In this document: piece by piece, positions 53,087-61,615 of the stretch
Numbering within the stretch: position 1 is the stretch's first letter
Layout: every line of letters starts with the position of its first letter
Assembly: GCA_029834535.1 (NCBI GenBank)
Contig: JAQMWT010000488.1
Coordinates: 10,001-74,000, forward strand
Direction of reading: 5' to 3'
From: Chrysophaeum taylorii
Taxonomy: Eukaryota; Sar; Pelagophyceae; Pelagomonadales; Pelagomonadaceae
Length of the DNA stretch: 64,000 bases
The notes under the pieces: generated by a model
Database searches by the model: none
What the model was told of the DNA's origin: nothing
What the model saw: the letters and a program-made list of their open reading frames with translations, nothing else
Made by a program: the position numbers and the translations under genes

Positions 53087-54597
53087 ATACCACCACCACC
53101 ACCACCACCACCACAGGCGTCGGCGACCGCCCGTTGGCAGGCGCGGGCGAGGGCGTCAGCGTCAGGCTGCGAGGCGGCTTCGGCGTAGATGCGGACGACG
53201 TCCTCCGTGCCGGAGGGTCGGACGAAGGCGCGACCTCGGGGGGTCTTGGAGACGAGGTCGTCGATCGCAAGCTGGAGAGTTTCGGGGTGTAGGAGTCTCG
53301 ATTCCGTCTCCTCGTCGGGGACGAGAAGGGCGCGATCCGGGATTTTTTGCTTGAGCTGGCGCGAGGGAAGATCGTCGTAGATGGCATCCCAGTCCTCCAA
53401 AGACCAGTTCCTGAGCTTCAAGACGGCCTCCACCAAGAGCGCGTCGGCGATGGCGTCGCCGACGCACTGGTTGGCGAGCGAAGCGAAGGGTGCCAAGCGT
53501 TCGGGCGGGGACTTCGCGTTATTAAACAGAACCGTGCCGTGTCCGTTGGGTTCGAAGTAAATACCGACGTCCATAATATCGGCGGCTTTAGCGTGAACGT
53601 GCTTGACGCCCGTCTTGGCTGTGGCGAGGGAGTCGACGCGCGTCGAGAGGTACGCGGTGCTGGCGCCGTTAGCGTACGCGGTCTGCACGCAGCCGACGCG
53701 GCAATATTCGCCCAAATAAGACGCGAGAAGCGCCGCAATTTTGTCGCCATCCAGGACCCTAAAATCGCGGCCGTAGCAATACACGAGACGGTCGGCGTCG
53801 CCGTCGATGCAGCAGAAGCGGCGGCGAGGGTCGTAGTTGCGCGGGGGTTTCCGCTCCTTCTGGACGAACTCGGCGCCGCACCCTCGGTTCAACTCGACGT
53901 CGCCGACGCGGTTGACCGCGACGAGTTCGAGACCGTTGAGGAGGCCGCGAAGCTTCTCGACAGCCAAAGCGCCGACGCCGCCGGCGCAGTCGACGCAGAG
54001 CTCGACGGTGGGTGTTCCGGGCGGGACGATGCGGTTATAAGCTTCGACGAGCTTGCGATAGTAGCCGAAAAGGTCGGAGGCGTCCGCCGCGCCCTCGTTC
54101 AGCTCCCGCACGCAGTGGTGGAGCTGTGGGGTCGTCACCACGCCCACGTCCAGGACGCGGGCCCCGGTCCTTGCGACGCCGCGTTTCACGCGGTCCGCGA
54201 GGCCGCGGCTGTGGCGCCGCGTGTCGCGGCCGACGACGACGACGCCGTCGTCGCATCTCGGAACGCGGACCTCCGCTTCCGGCGCGCGCGCGAGCTCTTC
54301 CGCCCTGCCCTCCCACGCTTCCGCTAGCATGCCACCGTCCGTGTCGACGATCTTGCACCCGTTGTCCCTCTCGGGGTTGTGGCTTGCAGTCACCATCACG
54401 CCCGTCGCTTTCTTGCCGCCGCCGCGGATGGCAGCGAGGATGCCGACGCGCTCCATCGCCACCCACAGCAACTTCGCATCTGCGCGGAACCCGGCGGTCC
54501 CGTACTTGAGCTGCGGCGGCCGCTGGCGGCGTCGCTTTTTCCATACGAACACTGCGGTTGCGGCAACAGCCAATACGACGACGACGACGTCTCTCAT
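53083..54597 (-). CDS. Phosphoacetylglucosamine mutase (PAGM) with N-terminal membrane anchor
   Basis: About 504 residues. PAGM interconverts GlcNAc-6-P and GlcNAc-1-P on the way to UDP-GlcNAc, used for chitin, N-glycans and GPI anchors. Diagnostic motifs: VMVTASHNPERDNGCKI with the phosphorylated Ser, CIDGDADRLVY (metal loop), FEPNGHGTVLF (sugar-specificity loop typical of PAGM rather than PGM/PMM) and VRPSGTEDVVRIYAEA (phosphate binding). The first 20 residues (MRDVVVVVLAVAATAVFVWK) are a hydrophobic segment with a KKRRR stop-transfer, which is unusual because PAGM is normally cytosolic and soluble. The C-terminus ends in a Gly run. Its stop overlaps that of the IQ gene, and its start is 63 bases from the next gene on the other strand. 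Confidence 0.9.
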   Translation of the reverse strand: MRDVVVVVLAVAATAVFVWKKRRRQRPPQLKYGTAGFRADAKLLWVAMERVGILAAIRGGGKKATGVMVTASHNPERDNGCKIVDTDGGMLAEAWEGRAEELARAPEAEVRVPRCDDGVVVVGRDTRRHSRGLADRVKRGVARTGARVLDVGVVTTPQLHHCVRELNEGAADASDLFGYYRKLVEAYNRIVPPGTPTVELCVDCAGGVGALAVEKLRGLLNGLELVAVNRVGDVELNRGCGAEFVQKERKPPRNYDPRRRFCCIDGDADRLVYCYGRDFRVLDGDKIAALLASYLGEYCRVGCVQTAYANGASTAYLSTRVDSLATAKTGVKHVHAKAADIMDVGIYFEPNGHGTVLFNNAKSPPERLAPFASLANQCVGDAIADALLVEAVLKLRNWSLEDWDAIYDDLPSRQLKQKIPDRALLVPDEETESRLLHPETLQLAIDDLVSKTPRGRAFVRPSGTEDVVRIYAEAASQPDADALARACQRAVADACGGGGGGGGI

Positions 54598-54660
54598 GCG
54601 CGTCTTATTCCTAACCCTAATAATCGTTGAGACATCCGTTAGGCGTTGGACGACGACGAG

Positions 54661-54939
54661 ATGTTGTTGTTGCGTCGAGACTCATCCTCACTCTTTTTCA
54701 TCGCGGCGTTGCTGGCCGTGCGCGCTGACGACGACGACGACGACGACGACGACGAGGACGACGAGGTGCGTGATGACGAGTCTGTAGAGGTTGTTTCCTT
54801 ACTCTGTTCTAAAACCGTGTAGGTGGGCGTCGGGATGTACGTGTTGATCGGCTTCGCGGCCCTCGTCGTCGTCATCATGTACTCCTGGATGGGCTGGACC
54901 CTCTACCAGGGAATCAAGGAGGGCAAGAAGCGCAACTAA
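54661..54939 (+). CDS. Small single-pass membrane protein with one 57-bp intron
   Basis: Exon 1 (54661-54765) encodes MLLLRRDSSSLFFIAALLAV, RA and an Asp/Glu run, a signal peptide with an acidic segment. An intron (54766-54822) has a GTGCGT donor, a ttctaaaac branch-like element and a TAG acceptor. Exon 2 (54823-54939) encodes VGVGMYVLIGFAALVVVIMY, then SWMGWTLYQGIKEGKKRN: a transmembrane helix and a short basic tail. The product is about 73 residues. Without splicing the frame stops at the intron's terminal TAG. The length resembles small ER or membrane-complex subunits, but I cannot name it. The gene is divergent from PAGM. Confidence 0.5.
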
Positions 54940-55025
54940 GGAGGGCGGCGGCGTTCGTTTTCCGCCGATGTCATTTCTTGGCAAGCGGAGCACAGCATCA
55001 CTCCACTGCCGGTGGTGGAGAATTG

Positions 55026-55061
55026 TCGGTCGGTCGGTCGGTCGGTCGGTCGGTCGGTCGG
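55026..55061. repeat. TCGG tetramer microsatellite
   Basis: Nine exact tandem tcgg units in the gap between the small membrane-protein gene and IFT43. Confidence 0.95.
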
Positions 55062-55157
55062 TAGCCCCTACTAGAAGATAGGATCGTCCTAAAATCAATC
55101 AATCTATTAATTTCGTCGTTGCGGGGAGTCGTCCTCGGTAACGTCGATGACCACGTA

Positions 55158-55242
55158 AAAGTTACCGGACCAAGAAACGGCCATCACAACAACGCCAAAA
55201 CAATAATTACCGGACCGAAAAACGGCCACCTAAAGAACGCCC
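55158..55242. repeat. Imperfect 42-bp tandem duplication upstream of IFT43
   Basis: Two adjacent units share ttaccggacc(a/g)a(g/a)aaacggcca and aacgcc. They lie just before the IFT43 ATG at 55248, probably in the 5' leader. Confidence 0.7.
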
Positions 55243-55247
55243 GCCAC

Positions 55248-55997
55248 ATGTCCGAAGAGAAGCCGCGACGACTCCTCAAGGACGAGGAGGACGAGGACGA
55301 GGCAAAGCCGCGTCGCGTCGAAGAGGGGTGGGGAAACACGCCCCTGAGCAAGCCCCTCGAGGCGCAGCCGAAGCGGCGCGCGGCCGACGAGGAAGACACG
55401 GAGGTAGTGATCATACCGGACCTCGATGAACAAGCTGAAGAGGACATCGCATTCAAAGTAGCCGAAGCACCGCGCAACGTGACGCGGAAGCTCCCGACCT
55501 TGGAAGAGCTCGACGCGGCCCTCGTCGGGATGGTCCCGCCGGTCACGGTGAAGAAGAAGAGACTCGACATCGGAATCTTGACCGAGACCCTCGTGCCGTC
55601 GCAGTACCTCGACGAGGGCGCCGAGCCGTGGACCTTCGACGCTCTCCTCCAGGAGGTCTCCCAGGAGTTCGTGAAAGACGCCGAGCGGGATGCCGAAGTT
55701 GAGAAGCTCCTGAAGAACATGAGTCTCAAACTCGAGGAGAAGACTCCGCTCCAGGAAGCGGGGGATAGGCTACGCCGCCGGCCTCCAAAGGGCGGCCGCC
55801 GAGCGCCCAAGAAGAAAAAGGACCAAAATCCAGATGACGACGACGACAAGCCGCAGCGCCCGCCGCCAAAGGGAGGTCGCCGCGCTGTCAAAGCTCCGGC
55901 GCCGGCGGACACCTCGGCGGACACTCGCAACGAGGAGGAGGAGGAGGAGGAGGAGGAGGAGGACACATCCGACGAGGATGAAGCCCCTCATAAATAA
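55248..55997 (+). CDS. IFT43: IFT43, intraflagellar transport complex A subunit
   Basis: About 249 residues. The conserved IFT43 core is at about residues 58-145: VVIIPDLDEQAEEDIAFKVA, PTLEELDAALVG, RLDIGILTETLVPSQYL and WTFDALLQEVSQEF. These correspond to the IP.L.E...ED.A.QVA, IDL..L...L and W.WD.L..EVS.E segments of animal and algal IFT43. The IFT-A complex moves cargo back along the flagellum, so this organism builds a flagellum at some stage. The N-terminus is Lys/Glu-rich. The C-terminus adds two PPKGGRRA repeats, a Lys run and a Glu run not found in short animal versions. The ATG at 55248 is the first in frame. The cytochrome b5 gene follows after 19 bases on the same strand. Confidence 0.82.
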   Translation: MSEEKPRRLLKDEEDEDEAKPRRVEEGWGNTPLSKPLEAQPKRRAADEEDTEVVIIPDLDEQAEEDIAFKVAEAPRNVTRKLPTLEELDAALVGMVPPVTVKKKRLDIGILTETLVPSQYLDEGAEPWTFDALLQEVSQEFVKDAERDAEVEKLLKNMSLKLEEKTPLQEAGDRLRRRPPKGGRRAPKKKKDQNPDDDDDKPQRPPPKGGRRAVKAPAPADTSADTRNEEEEEEEEEEDTSDEDEAPHK

Positions 55998-56016
55998 ATA
56001 AAAATCAGGGTTAGTT

Positions 56017-56367
56017 ATGAACTACGCGGTCGGGATCCTTGTGGCCATCGTGGTCGGCGTCGTGCTCGCTGTCGTGTTGTTGTCGAGCCGACGAAGCACC
56101 TTGGTCCCGCCCGAGACGAAGTGCTTCGAATTCGGACATTTCACGCGGTCCCAGGTTGCCAAGCACGATTCCCCCGACGACGCCTGGATCATCGTTGACG
56201 GAAAGGTCTACGACATATCTTCCTACATCGATGACCATCCTGGGGGCTCGGCTATTCTCAACAATCTCGGCGCCGATAACACAAAGGCCGTCCTCGAGGG
56301 ACCCCAGCACCCCGAAACGGTCCGCGATATCCTCGCGATGCATCTCATCGGCGATCTCGTCGACTAA
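56017..56367 (+). CDS. Cytochrome b5 with N-terminal membrane anchor
   Basis: A 116-residue protein. An N-terminal transmembrane helix (VGILVAIVVGVVLAVVLLSS) precedes a cytochrome b5 fold: FTRSQVAKHDSPDDAWIIVD, KVYDISSYIDDHPGGSAI with the first haem His in HPGG, and EGPQHPETVRDIL, where the His would be the second haem ligand. The usual HS..A is replaced by HPET. It would donate electrons to membrane desaturases or hydroxylases. The anchor is N-terminal; most cytochromes b5 are tail-anchored. Length and fold are otherwise normal. Confidence 0.88.
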   Translation: MNYAVGILVAIVVGVVLAVVLLSSRRSTLVPPETKCFEFGHFTRSQVAKHDSPDDAWIIVDGKVYDISSYIDDHPGGSAILNNLGADNTKAVLEGPQHPETVRDILAMHLIGDLVD

Positions 56368-57593
56368 TAATATAATCAGTGAGAAAAAAAAGATTGACCC
56401 CCATTATGCGACTCTCGCGTGATGGCTGTGTGCTGCTAGACCTAGATCATATCTACGTGGCCAGGTGTTGTGGCGCCTCTACACGTCTGACCGACGCCCC
56501 AAAGGTCCTGGAGTTAGCTTAACTCTCTCTCTCTTCGCGCGCTGGGGTCATGGGCGGAATCTGTACCGCCACCCCCCAAGCGCCACCTCGTATTGGTTAC
56601 CCGTGAATGTTGGCTGTCCTTAACAACAAAAAAAGCGCGAGTCAAGATGGCCAGCGATATCATTTTGGCTGGTTTGGAGTGGGTGTACCCCGTCTTCGCA
56701 TTTCTTCTGCCATATGATGGCCGACGTTGGTTTGCTGTCACCTTCTTCCCTCGGCGCCGTTTTTGTTTGCTGGGGTTTGCTCTACTTAATTCTTTTGTCC
56801 GTCCGTGCAAAAAAGCAAAGTACGGATTTCGTGACGCGTCCCACGCGCGGGCTAATATGTTTCTTCCTCATCGCGCAAATTGGCAATCCGACAGCGCGCT
56901 GCTGCTGCTGCTGCTGCTCCCTGTCTCTGATCACACACGAGTTCCCTACTGGTCGCCGCCCTAGTAGTCGCTTCACCATCTTCTGGCTACGTGCCCCGCA
57001 TTAGACGACGAGACAGGGTTATATGCGGCTTCTCTGCTGCTGCTGCTGCTCCATTCTCTTGTTATCGCAAGCTTAATAATACTTTACCGGTCTCACTGCT
57101 CCCCAAATTCCCCTTTTACTCTGGATTAAGGGTCGCGACGTTCGTCTGCCCTTCCGCCAGTTTGCGCATACGGCACCGACGCTGCTTGCTTGCGACGTCG
57201 TTCTTACGGCGGAGCTTATTGATTGAGACATCATTGTTATGATGTTGATGGCGTGCTTTGCGAAAAAAAGCGTGTGGGCCTGTTTGGGAGGTTTGGCATC
57301 ACTGCTGCTGCGACCGTCGCGTTAAATTAATTAAGAGCATCGTCTTATCGTGTGTCTTACTTCTTCATAACCACGCCTGCCGCTCCTCCCTGCTGCTGGT
57401 CCCTTCTTCCTACTTTTCGTTTCCCTCTTTGCGTTCTTGCTTGTTTCCTCTCCGCCGCTCATCTCTTTTGCTACATTCTTGCTTCCTCCTCGTTTCCCCT
57501 CTACTACGAAAGTCCCCCCCCCCCCCACAACTGTTGTTGTACACTTTCTGACTTCTTCGTTACATATTTGTACAGAGTTAGGAGGAAAAACCG
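56368..57593. other. Intergenic region; possible unrecognised membrane-protein pieces
   Basis: About 1.2 kb. Hydrophobic stretches occur in two frames (MASDIILAGLEWVYPVFAFL at about 56647 and SLGAVFVCWGLLYLILLSVR after about 56740), which could be exons of a small membrane protein, but no splice sites decide it. ctg runs occur near 56900 and 57035 and a C-run near 57515-57530. Pyrimidine-rich sequence precedes the ankyrin gene. Confidence 0.35.
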
Positions 57594-58583
57594 ATGTCGA
57601 CGCAGAAGAAGGTGTTGCGAATGCTAGTGGAGATGCGCGCCGTCGCCATCCTGAACGGCGTCGAGGACGAAGAGGAGGTGTTCCCGATGATCGAAGCCGG
57701 GGACGAGTGGGTTCTCGCATTTCTGGAGGGCGTCTCGGAGGCCGCGGTCGAGGCGATGGCTGCGAAGCGCGTGACGAGTCAAGCCGAGCTCGTGGAAATC
57801 TCAAAGCTCTTCGACAAAGTTGGCGTCGAGGGCCACGTCGCCGCGCTCTTGAAGCTGATGATCCCGGGCAAGGCGTACCACGCGAAAATCGACGAAAACG
57901 TGCGGCTTCCGACGGCTGTCGGGTCGAACCCGTCCGGAAGCATCAAAGAACTTCGCGAATTGGTGGCCCTCGGAGCTCTCGAGTGGGTCGAGTGGTTTTT
58001 GGGCGAGTTCAAGGGCCGCAGGGACGTCGCGTGCCGCGTGGCTGCCGGGGAAGGCAAGCTCGAGATTCTGCGTTGGGCTCGTTCCAACGGCTGCGAGTGG
58101 GACGCCTTCGCCTGTTCCAGGGCGGCCGCGGGCGGACATCTCGATGTGCTCCAGTGGGCCAGAGACCACGGGTGTCCCTGGGACGAGCAGACGTGTACGC
58201 AGGCGGCCGCGGGCGGTTTCCTCGGCGTTCTGAAATGGGCCAGAGACCACGGGTGTCCGTGGGACGAGCAGACTTGCGGCGTGGCCGCGCGGAATGGTCA
58301 CCTCGATATCTTGCAGTGGGCCAAGGCCAACCGCTGCCCGTGGGCGGGGGAGGTCCTCGTCAACGCCGCGCAGCGAGGCCATCTCGACATTTTGCGTTGG
58401 CTCCACGAGGACCAGGGCTGGGGCTGGCACCACGTCGTCTGTCTCGAGGCGGCGGAGAATGGGCACCTGGACGTCATCAAGTGGGCGCGGGAGCGTGGGT
58501 GCCCCTGGCGCAAGGACGACTGCCTGGACGCCGCGAAGAAGAACAACCATCCTCAGGTCGCCGCCTGGATCGAGACCCACTAA
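57594..58583 (+). CDS. Ankyrin-repeat protein with GCPWD-type repeats
   Basis: A 329-residue protein. The N-terminal 140 residues are helical with no known domain (VEDEEEVFPMIEAGDEWVL). From about residue 148 come seven repeats of about 28 residues with the consensus GHLDVLQWARDHGCPWDEQT. Two central units are almost identical. This ankyrin variant, with W.R..GCPWD in the loop, is common in heterokont algae and large algal or amoebal DNA viruses. It is probably a protein-interaction scaffold. It is a single exon; the ATG at 57594 follows an aggaggaaaaacc leader. Confidence 0.85.
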   Translation: MSTQKKVLRMLVEMRAVAILNGVEDEEEVFPMIEAGDEWVLAFLEGVSEAAVEAMAAKRVTSQAELVEISKLFDKVGVEGHVAALLKLMIPGKAYHAKIDENVRLPTAVGSNPSGSIKELRELVALGALEWVEWFLGEFKGRRDVACRVAAGEGKLEILRWARSNGCEWDAFACSRAAAGGHLDVLQWARDHGCPWDEQTCTQAAAGGFLGVLKWARDHGCPWDEQTCGVAARNGHLDILQWAKANRCPWAGEVLVNAAQRGHLDILRWLHEDQGWGWHHVVCLEAAENGHLDVIKWARERGCPWRKDDCLDAAKKNNHPQVAAWIETH

Positions 58584-58733
58584 GAAGAAGAAGTCGTAGT
58601 AGTAAGTAGTAGTAAAACCACCACCACCACCAGCACCACCAGCACTGGTAGCAGAAAAAACAACTGTTGAATAATGTGAGGGGTAAGGTATTGGGGTGCG
58701 TTTAGCGTCGTCGTGAATACATTCACGACGAGT

Positions 58734-61433
58734 ATGATGATGGCGTCGGCGGCGGAGTGTTCGTCGTCATCGTCGTCGTCGATTTCCGGTGGATGCGAGG
58801 AGTTCATAACGTTTAGCGTGCGCGAGGTGGGCGTGAGCCCGATGTTCTTCAAGCTGCGGCGGAGCCAGCGGCTGGGGGTGATGTTCCGGGAGTACGCGCG
58901 GCGGCGAGAGCTGAGCCTGAATCGGGCGACGGCCTTCAAATTTTACGTTGACGGCGAGGCGATCGACTCGGAGCACACCGCGCGGATGATCCATTTGCGC
59001 GAGCGGGACGTTGTGGAGGCGGTCGAGGGGGAGTCGGCGCTGTGCCGCGGCGATTATCTGGAGCGGTTCCGGTCGGCGATGGCGGCGGCCGAGGACCGCG
59101 ACGAAGTGATGGCGGCGGCCGAGGCGCTCGACGCCGAGAGCGAGGACCGGCCGACGGCGGCGCTCGGGACGACCTTTTCGAGGTTTGCGCGGGGCGTGGG
59201 TCCCGCGGGGTGCGTGGTTCTCGCGCGTAACTGCGACGAAGATTCCGCGCGCGAAGCCCTCAGAGCTTACGGAAGCGTGGAATCGTGCGCTCGCGACGGC
59301 GACGACGCGGTCGTGCGGTTTGGGAGCGCCGAGGCCGCGAACCGTGCCGTCGTCAACGCAAACGGGCTCGTAGTCGGGGGTCGCCGCATCGCCGTTTCCC
59401 ATTTGGTCTCTTGCCTTCCCCCTTCTCCCGAGATCTGTCGCCCTTCTTCGGCCGCCGTTTCCGCCGCCCCCGAGTCGGAAGAAGAAGACGATGAAGACGA
59501 AGAAGACGAAGACGAAGAAGAAGAAGAAGAAGATGATGATGATGAAGAAGAAGACCGCCAACAACATCATCAACAACAGAAACTCGAGGAGTGGGTGCCC
59601 CAATCGAGGCCGACGACGGTCGTGTGTCGGTGGACTATCGAGGTAAAAAAGTCCGAAATCGCGAGATCCCACAAGGGCGAGTACCACGAGGTGGCGTTTG
59701 CCGACGCGGCCGGGAACAAGTGGCTGCTGTATTACTTCCTGGACGGCGACGGCGCCGACAACGCCGGCCACGTATCTTTGTACCTTAGCGTCCGAGACGC
59801 GGCGAGGCTTCCTTTCGGTTGGTCGAAAAACGCGACCTTCTCGATGACCTTGGAGCACGAAAATCCGTCGCGACACTACTCCAAGTGGGCGACGCAGGCC
59901 TTTCGCGCGGCGCCGCCACCCGCAGTCCAGGACTGGGGTTGGCCGAAGTTCGCGAGCCACGCCGAGCTCCATTCGAGAGGGCTCCTCGACGGGTCCAAGC
60001 GCCTGAGGGTGCGCGCGGCCGTGACGGTGTCGTCGAGCTCGTGCGACATCTCGGAGGCCGACGCCGACGCGTGTTTGTTGTCGGCCGCGCGCGTCGGCGC
60101 CGCCGACGCGGTCAAACGGTGTTTGAGGGCCGGGGCGGACGCCCGGACCTGCCGCGACCTCGCGGCCGGTTCGGCGCGGACGCCGCTCCACCTCGCGTGC
60201 GCCCGCGGCCACCGCGCCGACGCCGACGCCGCCGCGGCGGCGATCGTGTCGGTCCTGGCGGCCGCGGGCGCCGACGTCGACGCCGAAGACGCGCACGGCG
60301 AGACTGCCCTTCACCTCGCCGTCGCCAAGGGCGCGGCGCGCGCGGCTCTCGCTCTGTTGGAGGCCGGGGCAGACCCCGCGCGGCCCGTGCGCGGCGCCTC
60401 GCCCCGCGAGGACGCGCTCACCCTCGCCGCCGGCGCGGGCCGCGCCGAGCTGGCCGCCTCGCTGCTCGCGGCCGGCGCCCCCCCGACCTCGGAAGCCGTG
60501 CTCTTGGCAGCCAAGAAGGGCCACCTCGACGTCCTGTGGCCGGTCCTCGACGCGGCCAAGGAGGACGAGTGTCTCCCCGAGATCGTGGCCGCGCGCAACG
60601 CCAAGGGCGACACGGCCGTCGCGCTTCTGGTTGCGAGAGGCCTCGTCGACGCGGCCGCCAAGATGGTCACGGCCTACCGCGCCCCCGTCGCCGACTGCTC
60701 GCGCGACCGCAAGGCGGCCCGGCACGCGCGGCTCCGCATACTCTTGAAGCAGCGCGAGCACGCGCGCAACAACAACAACCGCCACCACCACAAGGAGTTC
60801 CCGGGCCACGACGACGACGATTTGGAGGAGGAGGAGGAGGAGGACGAGGACGACGAGGGGGGTGCTACCAACAACAACAACAACAACGTCGTCGCCAAGC
60901 AGCAGCAACGCCGCGGACAAGAACCGTTGGAAGAGAAGCGCCGGAAGCTCGTGGAAGAGCTCGAGGCGGAGGAGGCCGAGAAGGAGGCGAAAAACGCCAA
61001 GCAGCGCGAGAAGAAGCGCGCCAAGCGCCAGAAGCAGCGCAAGCGCAAGGCCGAACACAAGGCGGAAAAAAAGCCGCCACCTCCCCCCGAAGTAGTTTTC
61101 TCCGCCTCGTCTTCTAGCGAAACGAGCACGGAAGACGAGGGGGAGGAGGAAAAGACGACAACGGACGGCGCGACGCCCGAGCCCGCGCTTAATTCTATCG
61201 ACCCGCCGCCGCCGCCGCCGCTTCCGCCGCCGCCGCCGCCGCCGCCGCCGTCCGCGGTCGCGCGCTCGGCAAAGTCGGAGACCTGCCTCGAGGAGGCTGG
61301 TGCCAACGAAATCGCCCGTCGCCTCTCCTGTCTCCTCGGCTCTCGCGTCGACCTCCAACTTACGCGCTCCCTCAGCGTCGACATCGACGAGACCCCCAAG
61401 GCCTGGGACACCCCCTTCGGCGCCTTCCTCTAA
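58734..61433 (+). CDS. SUMO-like / RRM / MATH / ankyrin multidomain protein
   Basis: About 899 residues with an unusual domain order. Residues about 23-100 resemble a SUMO/Rad60-like ubiquitin fold (ITFSVREVGVSPMFFKLRRS, FKFYVDGEAIDSEHTARMIH). Residues about 155-225 form an RRM (CVVLARNCDEDSAREALRAY, DAVVRFGSAEAANRAVVNAN). A Glu/Asp run follows. A MATH domain spans about 290-435 (CRWTIEVKKSEIARSHKGEY, KWLLYYFLDGDG, HVSLYLSVRDAARL, WGWPKFASHAEL). Ankyrin repeats span about 445-650 (TPLHLACARGH, GETALHLAVAKGAARAALAL). The tail has His/Asn runs, a Lys/Glu coiled coil, poly-Pro (about 61200-61250) and a short C-terminal motif (WDTPFGAFL). Such a set suggests a scaffold linking RNA, SUMO-type modification and TRAF/ubiquitin-type partners, which is inference. 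The first in-frame ATG is used. Confidence 0.75.
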   Translation: MMMASAAECSSSSSSSISGGCEEFITFSVREVGVSPMFFKLRRSQRLGVMFREYARRRELSLNRATAFKFYVDGEAIDSEHTARMIHLRERDVVEAVEGESALCRGDYLERFRSAMAAAEDRDEVMAAAEALDAESEDRPTAALGTTFSRFARGVGPAGCVVLARNCDEDSAREALRAYGSVESCARDGDDAVVRFGSAEAANRAVVNANGLVVGGRRIAVSHLVSCLPPSPEICRPSSAAVSAAPESEEEDDEDEEDEDEEEEEEDDDDEEEDRQQHHQQQKLEEWVPQSRPTTVVCRWTIEVKKSEIARSHKGEYHEVAFADAAGNKWLLYYFLDGDGADNAGHVSLYLSVRDAARLPFGWSKNATFSMTLEHENPSRHYSKWATQAFRAAPPPAVQDWGWPKFASHAELHSRGLLDGSKRLRVRAAVTVSSSSCDISEADADACLLSAARVGAADAVKRCLRAGADARTCRDLAAGSARTPLHLACARGHRADADAAAAAIVSVLAAAGADVDAEDAHGETALHLAVAKGAARAALALLEAGADPARPVRGASPREDALTLAAGAGRAELAASLLAAGAPPTSEAVLLAAKKGHLDVLWPVLDAAKEDECLPEIVAARNAKGDTAVALLVARGLVDAAAKMVTAYRAPVADCSRDRKAARHARLRILLKQREHARNNNNRHHHKEFPGHDDDDLEEEEEEDEDDEGGATNNNNNNVVAKQQQRRGQEPLEEKRRKLVEELEAEEAEKEAKNAKQREKKRAKRQKQRKRKAEHKAEKKPPPPPEVVFSASSSSETSTEDEGEEEKTTTDGATPEPALNSIDPPPPPPLPPPPPPPPPSAVARSAKSETCLEEAGANEIARRLSCLLGSRVDLQLTRSLSVDIDETPKAWDTPFGAFL

Positions 61434-61550
61434 GATATATATAGGGACCGCCAGTTTTCTTCCTCCTCCGACAACACACACCACCCACCCACCCACCTTG
61501 CTGTGTTGTGTTCTCCTCCCCCGTCTGCTTCTTTCTTTTCTTCTTCTTTT

Positions 61551-61592
<42 letters not shown>
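61551..61592. repeat. ACG triplet microsatellite
   Basis: Fourteen tandem acg units between the MATH/ankyrin gene and the convergent RBM22 gene, with a tacc run just after. Confidence 0.9.
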
Positions 61593-61593
<1 letters not shown>

Positions 61594-61615
61594 GAAGTCA
61601 TAACTACCTACCTAC

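Noticed and set aside
58767-61601. 944-codon open frame antisense to the SUMO-like/RRM/MATH/ankyrin gene
   Set aside because: Extreme GC bias removes stop codons from the opposite strand. The antisense protein has no domain, whereas the sense strand shows several clear ones.
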